64,000 bases of DNA from Callorhinus ursinus (GCF_003265705.1 NW_020312817.1:53448794-53512793), one strand, 5' to 3'. Counted from the stretch's first letter, positions 12,539-24,290 are shown. Notes: generated by a model not told the origin, from the sequence alone. Translations and numbers: made by a program.

Positions 12539-13001
12539 CAGTTGATCCTTGAACAACACAGAGGTTGGGGTGTTAACCCCTGAACAGTTGAAAATCCTCA
12601 TATTACTTTCAATGTCCCCAAAACTTGACTAGTAGCCTGCCATTAACTGCAAGTCTTACTGATAACATAAACAGTCAATGCATATTTTGTATGTTGTATG
12701 TATTATATACTATATTCTTGAAATAAAGGAAGCTAGAGGAAAGAAAATATTAAGAAAATCATGAGGAGGGGTGCCTGGGTGGCTTAGTGGGTTAAGCGTC
12801 TGACTCTTAATCTCAGCTCAGGTCTTGATCTCAGGGTTGTGAGTTCAAGCCCTGTGTGGAGCCTACTTAAAAAAAAAAAGAAAGAAAGAAAGAAAGAAAA
12901 AATCATAAGGAAAAAGCATTTACAGTACTGTACTGTATTTAAGGAAAAAAATATGCTCTGGATTCACGCAGTTCAAACTCATGTTGTTCAAGTGTCAACT
13001 A
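12539..13001. mobile_element. Tigger/mariner-type DNA element, interrupted by a SINE
   Basis: Terminal inverted repeats: cagttgatccttgaacaac at the left and the complement of tagttgacacttgaacaac at the right (three mismatches in 19). Flanked by TA on both sides (12537-12538 and 13002-13003), as expected for Tc1/mariner/Tigger insertion. Interior 'cagtcaatgcatattttgta' and 'cagtactgtactgta' fit a non-autonomous relic. I do not assign a family name. Confidence 0.82.
12768..12898 (+). mobile_element. CAN-SINE, short older subfamily, sense, nested in DNA element
   Basis: Head ggtgcctgggtggcttag, 'gatctcagggttgtgagttc', tail of A then (GAAA)n. Near-perfect duplication aaaatcatgagga / aaaatcataagga flanks it, so it landed inside the older Tigger-type element. 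Confidence 0.93.
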
Positions 13002-13749
13002 TACTTTATAGACTTAGGATGAAGTGAATGTATGAATAATGGTAATATCTGATGCAAATATTCACCTAGAGGTAATGATTCCTTTATACCCTGGATTTTC
13101 ATGCTTTTGTAAAGAACAAAAAGAGGCCCCAAAATGGGTGAAGGTGGCATTGTAGGGATTCCACGAGGCTTTGCTTGCCCTGTCCACCCCTGTGGAGTTG
13201 CCCTTGCAGGGGCTACTTAGAGTAACTAGTTGTACTGTAGTTGGGTTAACTGAAAAAGACCTCAGGATTTTAGAGAGCCTGGTACTATAGATTTCAAAAA
13301 GCTGAAACCATTTGAGAAGGAACCATTTGCTGGGAGAAATAAGTGTTGCTGTCATCATTGCAAAACAGACAAAAAACCCCAAGGCTCAAATACCCAGGGC
13401 CACCTGGATCTGTCCACAAGGCACCAGTGTGTGCCCACTCCCCCGCCACAGGGCTCCGGACAACCAGCTCAGTGCATCTCCCACCAGAAGCCACTGGATT
13501 TTCTGGCCACTTCTCTTTGCCCCCTCCTCCCCTTGTTCCTGCCTTGCCTAGCTCTCACACTCCGTTTCCTGTCTTTGCTTCTCCTGTTTCCTCTGCCTGG
13601 AATGCCCTTCTCACTCATTTTCTGGCGTTATGAAAGTAATCCCATTCTTTAACTTTTTCCCACTCATTCAGAAACATGTTTGAGGGCTGGCTCTGTGCTA
13701 GGCGGGTGTGGAACTAGGAAGACACAGGCCCCTTATGAGCTCACAAATT

Positions 13750-15150
13750 AACACACCTGATTGGGAACTCAGTTACATGAGTTCAAGTTCTGGCCCAGCT
13801 ATGAATTAGCTGTGAAAGTTTGTGTTCTGTTTTGAGTTTATATTTTTTCAGAACTTAAATACTCACATAAGTGAACGAAGCTTGTTTCCAGAAACTTGAC
13901 GCAGTTCCCTGAGGGGCCCTCCTCTGTCACTGCAAGGTCCCAGAGACAACCACTTTTTGTTGATTCATTTGCTGTGTTTCAAAATATCATGCTGATATTG
14001 CTAGTTCTTGATTTTTTTCTCCATTTTAGGCATTATATAGTATGGAAAGTAAAAATTTAGCTCTCTTTCATCCCCTGCACGCCCTTCTCCCCAAATACCT
14101 GCAATCATGCTCATTTCCTGTTCTGCTGCAACAGCAGTAAGTTTCTGGCAATATGTTAGTTACAGTGGGATTAGTTTTTACATGTACGAAAACACTGTTC
14201 TTGCAGAATCTTCTGGTGGACTAGGATTACTATTCCTTTTCTGTATAACTGTTTTCACTGGAATTAATAATCTTTTTCCATTTTTTGGTCTGTCTTTTCT
14301 GTGTACTTTTCAGCAGTTTAACCCCAAACTCTCCCTAGGCTGTAGAAATCATTCTTTTAAAATACTTTTTTTTTACTCAGTGAAATCTGGTTTGGCTGCT
14401 CTCTAGGTCTAATTTATAGTTTTATCTTGGAACTTTTTAGTCATTCCCTTTGCCTCGCTTTTTTGTTAGATTTCCTGACTTGTTTTTTGTTTTACTTCCT
14501 CATTTTGGTGGAGCTTATCCTGTGGTAGCTTCCTTATGCATGGTAGGTAGATTTTTGAGACCTTGCAGGACTGGAAGTGTCTTTATTTTACATTCACACA
14601 TGTGAAACCTTGTGTATAAAATTCTGGCTCAGAAATTAGTTTCATTCAGATATTTGAAAGCATTACTATACCGTATTTTAGCTTTCATTGTTGTGGATAG
14701 GAAGTCCGAAGTCATTCTAATATCAGCCCTTTGGGTGTGACCCATTATTTTCTCCCTAGAAATTTATCAGTTTCCCCTTTGTTTACAGTGTTCTGAAATA
14801 TCTTGATGATACACCTTGCTGTGTGCATTTATTATTTATTAATAAATGATGTTCCCATGTAATCTAGAGACTCCTATCCTTGCGTTATGAGGAATTTTAG
14901 CTTGTCTTATTTGGTGATTTCCTTTTCTCTCTTCCTTTTGTGTGAAATTGCTGTTATTTTGGATGTTGGTTCTCCTGAATTGATTTTCTAATTTTTCGTG
15001 TTTTCTCCCCTTGATTTTTCATATCTTTGGGTGTTTTTCCCCCCTCTACATTCCAGCAGATTTCCTCAGCTTTACATTCCAACCACCCTGTTGAATTTTT
15101 TATTTGTCAGGCTTTTTAATTTCTAAGACCTTTCTGTTTGTTTTTGTTTT
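13750..15150. other. TA-rich region, possibly ancient LINE-derived
   Basis: Long T-rich text with phrases such as 'gttctgaaatatcttgatga' and 'ttgaattttttatttgtcag' that recall antisense ancient repeats. I cannot place it in a family, and no frame looks protein-like. A low-complexity T/G stretch precedes the SINE at 15169. Confidence 0.3.
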
Positions 15151-15168
15151 GTTTTGTTTTTAACTTTG

Positions 15169-15373
15169 TTTTTTTTTTTTAAAGGTTTTATTTATTTATT
15201 TGAGAGAGAGAATGAGATAGAGAGAGAGAGAGAGCACGAGAGGGAAGAGGGTCAGAGGGAGAAGCAGACTCCCTGCTGAGCAGGGAGCCCGATGCGGGAC
15301 TCGATCCTGGGACTCCAGGATCATGACCTGAGCTGAAGGCAGTCGCTTAACCAACTGAGCCACCCAGGCGCCC
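15169..15373 (-). mobile_element. CAN-SINE, subfamily with gtcagagggagaagcagac, antisense
   Basis: Full-length. Perfect 15-bp target duplication ttgtttttaactttg at 15154-15168 and 15374-15388. From 'gcacgagagggaag' to 'caggcgccc' it is identical to the copy at 19199-19402. Confidence 0.95.
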
Positions 15374-16190
15374 TTGTTTTTAACTTTGATGAAGTCCAGT
15401 TTATCTGTTTTTTTGGTTTTGTTTTGTTTTGTTTGTGGAACATGTTTTTGGTGTCATTTCTAAGAACTCTGCCCACCCCTTATTCTGAAGATTTTGTCTT
15501 CTTTTTTTCCTAAAAGTTTTATAGTTTTACGTTTTACATTTAAGTCTGTGATCCATTTTGAATTAATTTTTATGTAAGGTGTGAAACTTATATTGAGGTT
15601 CATTTTTTGCCTCTGGGTATCCATTTACTCCAGCACCCTTTGTTGAAAAGGCTGTCTTTCCTCTGTTGAATATGTTTGTCAGAAATCAGTCAGGCATTTT
15701 TGTGAGGGTCCATCTCCAGACCCTCCTCTGTTCTGTTCCCATTAATCTATGTGGCTTTCCCTCTACCAAATACCACACAACCTTGATTACTGTAGCTTTA
15801 TAATAAGTCTGGAAATCAGACTGATTCCTACTTTTTTTCCCCTAAAATTGTTTTACTTATTCTCATTTTTTTTGTCTTTTCACATAAATTTTAGAATAAT
15901 CTTTATTTACAGAATGTCTTGCAAGTATCTTGATAGGAGTTCCATTAAACTTGTGTATTTATTTGGGGAGAAATGACATCTTTTCTGTTTAGTTTTCCAG
16001 TAAATGAACATGGTGCATCTCTCCATTTATTTGTATCTTTGACTTTTTTCATTGACATTAAATAGACTTTGTACATGTTCTTAGATTTAGACATAGGTTT
16101 TTGGTTTTGTTTTGGTTATAAATGGTATTGGATTTTTAATTTTGGTGTCCATGTGTTTATTGTTAGTATGTAAAAAACCAATTCATTTTT

Positions 16191-16436
16191 ATTCATTCAT
16201 TCGTTCATTCATTTATTTTAGAGAGTGCCAGGGGGAGTGCGGGGAGGGACAGAGGGAGAGGGAGAGAGAATCTCAAGCAGACTCTTGGCTGAGCACAGAT
16301 CCCAACACGGTGCTCAGTCCCACGACCCTGAGTTCATGACCTGAGCTGAAATCAAGAGTTGGACGCTTAAGGGGCGCGTGGGTGGCTCAGTCGTTAAGAG
16401 TTGGACACTTAAATGACTGAGTCACCCAGGTGCCCC
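16191..16436 (-). mobile_element. CAN-SINE, antisense, carrying a secondary 26-nt insertion
   Basis: Older-type antisense SINE (attcattcatt tail, 'gagctgaaatcaagagttgg', 'gactgagtcacccaggtgcc') flanked by aaccaattcattttt / aaccagttgattttt. Inside it, near the 5' end of the SINE, lies an inserted piece described separately at 16371-16412. Confidence 0.9.
16371..16412 (+). mobile_element. 26-nt CAN-SINE head insertion with its own 16-bp duplication
   Basis: Bases 16371-16396 read as the first 26 nt of a sense SINE (ggggcgcgtgggtggctcag and six more). They are followed at 16397-16412 by agagttggacacttaa, a repeat with one mismatch of agagttggacgcttaa at 16355-16370. The head then faces its own complement at 16413-16436, forming an inverted repeat. 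It is either a head-only insertion or a template-switch fold-back. Confidence 0.8.
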
Positions 16437-16510
16437 AACCAGTTGATTTTTCTGTTTATCTTTTATCCTATAGCCTTGCTAAATTTGTTTACTAGTTCTG
16501 AAATTTTTTT

Positions 16511-16700
16511 TAAAGATTTTATTTATTTATTTGGGAGAGAAAGAATGAGAGTGAGAGAGAACATGAGAGGGGGGAGGGTCAGAGGGAGAAGCAGACTCCC
16601 CGCTGAGCGGAGAGCCCGATGCAGGACTAGATCCCGGGACTCCAGGATCATGACCCAAGCTGAAGGCAGCCGCTCAGCCAACTGAGCCACCCAGGCACCC
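16511..16700 (-). mobile_element. CAN-SINE, antisense, inside L1
   Basis: gtcagagggagaagcagac subfamily. Perfect duplication ctagttctgaaatttttt at 16492-16509 and 16701-16718 proves insertion into the L1. Confidence 0.95.
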
Positions 16701-17910
16701 CTAGTTCTGAAATTTTTTTCTAGATTCCTTAGGATTTCTATGTAGACCATTGTGTTACCTGCAAAGAGAGACAGTTTTATTTCTTCCTTTCTGATCTGTA
16801 TCCTATAATTTCCTTTTCTAGCCTTCTTGCATCAGCTAGAATTTGCAATACTATGTTGAATAAGAATGGTGAATGGACATCTTTGCCTTCTTTCCAATCT
16901 TAGGAGGAAAGAATACTTTCACTATTAAGCATAAGGTTAACTGTAGTTTTTAAAAATAGATTTAAAAAATAAATTTGAGGAAGTTTCCCTCTATTCCTAT
17001 TTTTCTCAGAGTTTTTATCATGAATGGGTGTTGAAATTTTTCAGATATTTTTTCTCTGCGTTGATTAATATGCTCATGTGATTTTTCTTCTTTAGCTTTA
17101 ATATGGTGGGTTATATTGACTGATTTTCAAATATCGAACCAAACTTGCCTCCCTGCAATAATCCCTACTTGGTCATGGCCTATAATTATTTTTATATATT
17201 TTTGAATTCCGTTTGTTAACATTTTGGATTTTTACATCTATAGTGAGGGTTAATGGTCTGTAGTTTTGGGAGTTAATTATTAGGCTTTTTCTGGTTTTGG
17301 TATTAGGGTAATTCTGGCTTTATAACATGAGTTGGGAGGTGGGAAGTGTTCCCTTCTCTTCTGTTTTCTGGAAAAGATTTTGTAGAATTGGTGTTTGTTC
17401 TTCTTTAAGTAAGCATTTGTTGTAATTCTCCAGTGAAACCATCTGGGCCTGGGGAGTTCTTTTTTGGCAGTTATTAATTTACAAAATCAGTTTCATTAAT
17501 ACTTACAGGGCTATTAAAATCATCCTTTATATTAGGTGAGTTGTAATAGTTTGTATTTTTGAGGAATTGGTCCATTTCATTTAAGTTAAGTCAAATTTAT
17601 GCAGGTAGAGTTAGTTGTTAGTGTTATTCTTGTATTGTCCTTTGATGTCTGCCGAGTCTGTGGTAAAATCCCGATTCATTCCTGATATTGGTAATTTGTA
17701 TCTTACTTCTTTTTTTCTTTGTTCGTATTGCTAGAGGTTTGCCACTTGATGTTTTCAAAGAACCATCACTTTGTTTAATTGATTTTCTCTATTTTTCCAT
17801 TTTTTATTTCATTGATTTTTGTTTTTATATTTATTATTTCTTTCTTTCTGCTTGCTTGGGGTTTATTTTGTTCTTCTCTTCCTAGGTACTTGAGGTGGGA
17901 GTTGACACAT

Positions 17911-18430
17911 TGACCCCTAGAGTTCATAGTTTATTTTAAGGTTTACTCTTGGTATTGTACATTGAGTTTGGTATGTATTATGGGTTTTGATAAATGTATA
18001 ATATGTATCTACCATTATAGTATCATATGGAATAGTTTCACTGCCCCAGACATTGCCTGTGCTCTGCCTGGTGATCCCACCAAATATCCCAACCCCTGAT
18101 AACTACTGATTTTTATTTTGCTGTCTCCACAGTTTTGCCCTTTTTAGAACATCATATAGTTGCAGTCATTCAGTGTGTAGCCTTTTCAGATTGGCTTCTT
18201 TGACTTAAAATGCATTTAAGTTTCTTCCGTGTCTTTTCATGGCTTGATGGCTCATTTCTTTGTAAAGCAGAATAATATTCCATTGTATGGATGTTTCACA
18301 GTTTATCCATTCATCTGTTGAAGAACATCTTGGTTGTTTCCAAGTTTTAGCAACTATGAATAAAAGCTGCTATAAACATCTGTGTGCAGGTTTTGTGTGG
18401 GTATTAATTTTCAACTCATTCAAATATATT
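17911..18430 (-). mobile_element. Second L1 3' end fragment, antisense
   Basis: Starts abruptly with 3'-UTR-like text ('ttttgataaatgtataata', 'gatcccaccaaatatccc') and runs into 'aatattccattgtatggatg' and 'gcaactatgaataaaagctg', the antisense end of ORF2. The order restarts relative to the L1 to its left, so this is a separate element. Confidence 0.78.
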
Positions 18431-18519
18431 ACATAGATTATCAACTAAGCAATTATTATTTCAAATTTTGAAGATTTCTTTTTGTTTTTAAGCCAGTATT
18501 TAAATTTTTATTTTTATTT

Positions 18520-19445
18520 TACTCTAACTTTTAAAAATATTTTTTTTATTGTGGTCAAAACCATGTAACTTAAAATTTACCATCGTAACCATTTTTAGGT
18601 GTGCAGTATTATTAACTGTTGGCACAGTGTTATACAGCAGATCTCTAGAACTTATGTAGCTGTTTTATATACCTCATGTAAGTGGAATCATACAATATTT
18701 GTCCTTCTATGACTGGCTTATTTCACTTACTATAATATTCTCATGGTTCATCCATATTGTAGAAATGACAAGATTCCTTTCTTTTTTAAGATTGTCATAT
18801 TCCATTATAAATATATGCCCCATTTTCTTTAGCCATTTATCCATCAGTGGACATTTAGGTTGCTTTTTCCCCTTGGTTATTGTGAATAATGTTGCAGTGA
18901 ACATGGATGTGCAAATATCTCTTCAAGATCCTGCTTTTAATTCTTTGGGATATACCCCAAGAAGTGGGATTGTTGGGTTATATGGTAATTCTGTTTTTAA
19001 TTTTCTGTTTTCCACAGTGGCTGTGCCAATTTACATTCCTACCAACAGTGCACAAGGGTTGTAATATCTCCACACCCTCGCCAGCACTTGTTATTGTCTG
19101 TGTGTGTTGAATAATGGCATCCCAACAGGCATGAAGTGTTATCTCCTTGTGATTTTGATTTGCATTTTCCTGATGCTTAGTGATGTTGAGCATCTTTTTT
19201 TTTTTTTTTTTTTTTTTTAAAGATTTTATTTATTTATTTGAGAGAGAATGAGAGATAGAGAGCACGAGAGGGAAGAGGGTCAGAGGGAGAAGCAGACTCC
19301 CTGCTGAGCAGGGAGCCCGATGCGGGACTCGATCCTGGGACTCCAGGATCATGACCTGAGCTGAAGGCAGTCGCTTAACCAACTGAGCCACCCAGGCGCC
19401 CCGAGCATCTTTTTCCTATATTTGTTGGCCATTTCTTTGTATGAC
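18520..19445 (-). mobile_element. Third L1 3' end fragment, antisense, split by a SINE
   Basis: Antisense text beginning 'ttattgtggtcaaaaccatg' and running through 'ttgggatataccccaagaag', 'ccacagtggctgtgccaat', 'ccaacagtgcacaagggttg' and 'ttgatttgcattttcctgat'. The SINE at 19199 interrupts it; 'gagcatctttttcc' resumes afterwards. Confidence 0.88.
19199..19402 (-). mobile_element. CAN-SINE, antisense, inside L1
   Basis: Poly(T)20 plus the gtcagagggagaagcagac subfamily body. Duplication gagcatctttt on both sides (19188 and 19403). Confidence 0.95.
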
Positions 19446-19605
19446 TTTAAAATATTCTAATTAATGTTATATATATTAGTTATACATTTTATCTTTTATA
19501 TACATATTATATGTATATATTACATATGTATTTGTTATGTATTATATGTTCATGTTATATATATATGTTTTTACATATTAATACATTATATGCATAGATA
19601 CAGTG
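19445..19605. repeat. TA-rich low-complexity tract
   Basis: Degenerate (TA)n/(TATG)n text with many atata and catgtta units, ending in a short GTGTGTGTG. Confidence 0.8.
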
Positions 19606-19777
19606 TGTGTGTGAAGATGGAAGTCTGGGCTCCCCACCTGGGTTTGCTGGCATGTCTGCAGGGAGGGGCTGCAGTTTTTTCTGTGATTTTTGGCTGGAAT
19701 AGAATAGTTAGTGTCTATGAGTTTCTGTCTTGCCAGGCTGCCCTTTTCCTGGGTTTGGCTAGAGAGAGCAAGCTTTT

Positions 19778-19976
19778 TTTTTTTTTTTAAGATTTTATTT
19801 ATTTATTTGACAGAGAGGGACACAGTGAGAGAGGGAACACAAGCAGAAGGAGTGGGAGAGGGAGAAGCAGACTTCCCGCCAAGCAGGGAGCCCGATGTGG
19901 GGCTCGACCCCAGGACCCTGGGACTATGACCTGAGCCGAAGGCAAATGCTTAATGACTGAGCCACCCAGGCGCCGT
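19778..19976 (-). mobile_element. CAN-SINE, antisense
   Basis: Full-length. Perfect duplication gagagagcaagctttt at 19762-19777 and 19977-19992. Confidence 0.95.
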
Positions 19977-20858
19977 GAGAGAGCAAGCTTTTATTGGGGC
20001 TTTTTTTGTCTACACCCATTGGTGTTTTTAACTCACCAGTTGCTTCAGTTTCTAGTCTGGTATATATGGGACAAAAAGAAAACTCAGGCAGCTCACCACC
20101 ATTTCATTCCTTTGGTTCCAAAGTTTCTAGTCAGGCTGCTTTCTGTCCACATTTCAGACCCTTCTTATTATGCTTTTTAAAATCTATACTAGTGTCCAAA
20201 GTATTTAGTTGTTCTTAGAAGGAAGAATAGGCAAAAGCACATCTACTCCATTTTCCTGGAAATGGAAGTCTTCAGTTTGTGCTTTTTAAAAAACAAACTC
20301 TTTACATCATTTAGTAAGGCTTTAGAGAGAGGCAGAGATAAAAGCAAGTATTCAACTTACTTAAAAATTTTTTTCCTACCATTTTAATCAAAAGCCCTAT
20401 GTGATGTTTTTAACCCTCCTAGGCTCAGACTTCTGTCAGATAGAGGCCATACCCTAACCCTGCCTCTCTCAAACAGTGTCAGAATTGTGAAAGGAATTAG
20501 AGGAGGTAACATGCTTTATAACATGCTAAGGCTTGTGTGTTAGTGATCAAAGCATAAGAGTCCTCTTCTCTGCACTTACAGCAGAGTAAGGATCTGCGTG
20601 TTGCACCCACCCAAACTCAAGAATGGTTAGTGGTTTCACTAGAGACATTTGATTTTGACATATGTTGTGTACCATTTACCAGAGTATGGTAGGAGTCCTT
20701 TGATAACATTTGGGATGTGGGCCCTGATGGAACCAAAGGGATTTTGGTTTCTGACGGACAATGGGAAATTGGGTTTTGGACTTCAGATTCCTTTACCTAA
20801 AGGCAGGAAAAGATGAATTATCTTCAGACTTAAAGGGATAAGAATTCAAGCTCAGGAT

Positions 20859-21053
20859 GTGCGAAGTGCTGTTCTGTGTTCACGTTTCTTGGCCCAGATG
20901 GATTACATCTGCAGTGAGCTTGATAGTGAGGACACTGAGCTGCCACCAGTGATGTTTGAAGACTTGCTTTCAACAGAAGAGATATCAGATGATTTGAGGC
21001 AGGAAAATGTTTCCATATTCCTAAAAGAGAGGAAGGTAGATTGTGCACAGTAG
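20859..21053 (+). other. Unexplained acidic open frame (not a recognised exon)
   Basis: An open stretch of 64 codons with protein-like, acidic composition (SELDSEDTELPPVMFEDLL, then STEEISDDLRQENVSIFLKE) opening on a GTG rather than an ATG. The frame runs open a little further upstream to a TAA. After KERK the DNA reads gtagat, a possible weak donor. I do not recognise the protein. It does not belong to AAK1 in any isoform I know. It could be a fragment of an old pseudogene, an exonised repeat, or chance. Confidence 0.3.
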
Positions 21054-21132
21054 GGACATCAGGATCGATGGGGGACAAGAATCTGGAACAGATTATTTAA
21101 AAAGATGCTTTGATGCTATTTTTTGTGTAAGA

Positions 21133-21163
21133 AAAGGTGTGTTGTGTGTGTGTGTGTGCACAT
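21133..21163. repeat. Short (GT)n tract
   Basis: Interrupted GT repeat, gtgtgttgtgtgtgtgtgtg and a few more. Confidence 0.8.
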
Positions 21164-22068
21164 ACATAATACATACCGTTTGGATTTGCCTGAACAAAAC
21201 ACTGAAAGGATGAGAGAGGAGAGAGGGAGGGAGGGTGAATGGGAGAAAGGGAAAGAAACAGGGAGCGTTTCCTATAGGTGATGAGTACTGGAGTAGAAAG
21301 GTAGAAAGTAATTTCCTTTTTTTTTTCTTTTTGAATGTTAGTATATTACTTATTTTAAAAATAAAATAAAATTTTAAGCTGTTTTGTAGTCTGTTGGATA
21401 AGTAAGCAGAGATCCAAAGAACTTTAAGGTTGGGTAATAGCAGGCCATGTCATACCAACATCATGGCTTCTTTGGGAAGGTTTCTGGATAGGAAGCTCAG
21501 GAGAGTGCACTAGGTCCAGTGTTTCTGGATTGTGTCATTTGGGTAAGGACACTCACCAGAGATCTGTGAGCAAGTTGGAGAGTCTAGGCTGGATTCCAGT
21601 AGTAATAACTACTGTGTATAATGGTTTCTGACCAGTGGTTTGACATTAATTTGGAAGACACCTTCTAAGAAAAAAGCCCTACAGCTCACCATTAGTTTTA
21701 TGCTATTTTACATTTAGCAAATAACTTGGTTAAAGAGAAGACACACTTATCAATTATCTACCTAATATAAAGTTGGAAGATATAACCACTACATTGGGTA
21801 ATGGAATCAGTATCCAAAATGATCCTTATGAATTGGAGCAATAGACTGATTCTAATGAGATGAAATAACAAGGCAAGGTCATACACTTGAATTTTTATTT
21901 TAACAACTTTACAAGCATAGTTCTGGGAAGGCAGAGATTTAAAGCAGTGTAAAATGGAAAAAGACTTAAGTATTTTAGTGGTCAGTTAACTCAATACGAA
22001 TGTGTAGTGTAATGCAGCTGCCCCAAAAAATGCCATTTTTAGCTACATTAATAAAATTAATAGTAGGT

Positions 22069-22270
22069 GGGGCGCCTGAGTGGCTCAGTCGTTAAGCATC
22101 TGCCTTCGGCTCGGGTCATAATCCCAGGGTCCTGGGATGGAGCCCCGCATCAGTCTCCCTGCTCAGTGGGAGGCCTGCTTCTCTCTCTCCCACTCCCCCT
22201 GCTTGTGTTCCTGCTGTTGCGTGCGCGCTCTCTCTCTCTCTCTGTCAAATAAATAAATAAAATCTTAAAA
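22069..22270 (+). mobile_element. CAN-SINE, sense
   Basis: Full-length. Duplication aaaattaatagtaggt / aaaattaatagtacgt at 22053-22068 and 22271-22286. Confidence 0.95.
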
Positions 22271-22785
22271 AAAATTAATAGTACGTGATGATGCTGGTGT
22301 ATGCTGCATGAGTCAGACCATATCTGGAGTATTCCATTCATTTCCTGGGGCCATTCTTGTCAGAGGGATATCAACAAAGTGAAGCATTTAAGTGGTGATG
22401 CAACTAAAAAACATGTCTATGGAAGCAGGTATATTTAACCTAGAGAAGAAAAGATTTAGTCTAAATAATAATATTTCAATTGTTTAGAAAGTGGAAAAGA
22501 AGACTTGCTCTTTTTGCTCTGAAGAGGACAGAGTAGGAACACAAGAGGTGGAAGTTTCCAGTTGGATGTAAGGAAGGACTCATCAGCAGTACATACAGGA
22601 TGTCTGCAGTTGGGTGAGGGTCCAAAGAAGTGACATTATTGTAAGAAAACTGCTTGTCAAAAGGCTCTAGCAGGGATTACAATTTGAGCTGCCTGGCTGC
22701 TCTAGATCAGTGCTACTCAAAGGACCTTGTTTTCTTTTTCTTTCCCCCCTTGATGTTTATTTTTCCCTAGCTCGTCATATTACTT

Positions 22786-24290
22786 TTCTTTGTAAATTGA
22801 GATAAAATTCACCCTTTTAAATATAATTCAGTAATTTTTAGTATATTCACAGGGTTATTTACCCATCACCCTGTATCTAACTCCAGAACATTCTTTTTCA
22901 TCATCTCCAAGGGCGACCCATCCCTGTTAGCAGTCACTCCTCATGACCCCCTTGCCACAGTCTTTGGCAACCATTAGTCCACTGGCATATATTCAGGACT
23001 TTTCATATAAATGGAATAATCTAATATGTGTCCTCTTATGACTTCTTTCACTTAGCATAATGTTTATGGTTTAACCATCCTGTAGCATGGATGAGTGCCT
23101 CATTTATCCATGTGATAGCATGTATGAGTACTTTTTTCCTTTTCATGGCTACATAATATTCTGTGTGTAGATATCACATTTTGTTTATTCTGATGGACAT
23201 TTGGATTGTTTCCACTTTGGGGCATTATGAATAGTGCTGCTTGGGACATTTGTGTACAAGTTTTTGTGTGAACGTGATGTTTCATTTCCCTTGGGTATAT
23301 ACACAAGGATGAAATTGCTGAGTCAAGTGGTAACTCTTTTTTGAAAAAATGCCAAACTGTTTTCCATAGGAGTTGCACTATTTTATATTCTTCTGGCAAT
23401 GTATGAAGGTTCCAGTTTCCACATCCTTGGCAACATTTTTTATTGTTTCTCTTTTTTGATTATAGCCATCCTTGTGGTTTGGAATGATATCTCATTGTGG
23501 TTTTGATTTGCATTTTCCAAGTGATTAATGGCATTGAGCATCTTTTCATGTGCTTATCAGCCATTTGTAATGCTCTTTGGAGAAATGTCCATTCAGATCC
23601 TTTGCCAATTTTTACATCGTGTTGTCTTTTTTTTTTTTTTTAAGATTTTATTTATTTATTTGACAGAGAGACACAGTGAGAGAGGGAACACAAGCAGAGG
23701 GAGTGGGAGAGGGAGAAGCAGGCTTCCCGCTGAGCAAGGAGCCCGATGCAGGGCTCAATCCTAGGACCCTGGGATCATGACCTGAGCCGAAGGCAGACGC
23801 TTAATGACTGAGCCACCCAGGCGCCCCTCGTGTTGTCATTTTATTGTTGAGTTTTAAGGGTCTTTATGTAGCCTGGATACTGGATTCTTATCAGGTGTAT
23901 GGTTTGCAAATATTTTTTTTTCCATTCTTTGCACTGTCTTTCATTTTCTTAATAGTGTCCTTTGAAGCGCAAAATTTTTTAATTTTGATGAAGTGCAATT
24001 TATCTGTTTTTTTTTTCTTTGATTGCTTGTGCTTAAGGTGTCATATCTAAGAACTATTACCTAATCCAACACCATGAAGATTTGTGTGCATATTTTCTTT
24101 TGGGGGTTTTTATATCTTTGGTCCATTTTGAATTAATTTTTGTGTATGGTATGAGGTAGGGATCTAAGTTTATTCTATTGCGTGTAGATAATCTAGTTGT
24201 CCCAGCATCACTTTTTGAAAAGACTAATCTTTCCCTCATTGAATTGTTTTGGTACCCTTGTCAGAAATCAATTGGCTGTAAACGTATGGG
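22786..24290 (-). mobile_element. L1 3' half of ORF2 and 3' end, antisense
   Basis: Antisense order 'gagataaaattcacccttt', 'tttcacttagcataatgttt', 'ttcatggctacataatattc', 'ctgatggacatttggattg', 'ccaaactgttttccatagg', then after the SINE 'gattcttatcaggtgtatgg', 'ttaattttgatgaagtgcaa', 'ggtccattttgaattaattt'. Broken frames. Confidence 0.88.
23627..23827 (-). mobile_element. CAN-SINE, antisense, inside the L1
   Basis: Full-length. Perfect duplication tcgtgttgtc at 23617-23626 and 23828-23837, cutting L1 text in two. Confidence 0.95.

Larger units (their letters stand above)
15389..17910 (-). mobile_element. L1 ORF2 region, antisense, broken
   Basis: Antisense L1 text running from the ORF2 3' part towards its reverse-transcriptase part: 'gatccattttgaattaattt', 'ctccagcaccctttgttga', 'cttgattactgtagcttta', 'cttgataggagttccatta', 'cttgctaaatttgtttacta', 'ccatctgggcctgggg', 'gaggaattggtccatttcat', 'ttttattgatttt'-like end. 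All frames carry stops. Two SINEs (16191 and 16511) interrupt it. Its 3' end may be separated from here by the SINE at 15169. Confidence 0.88.
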
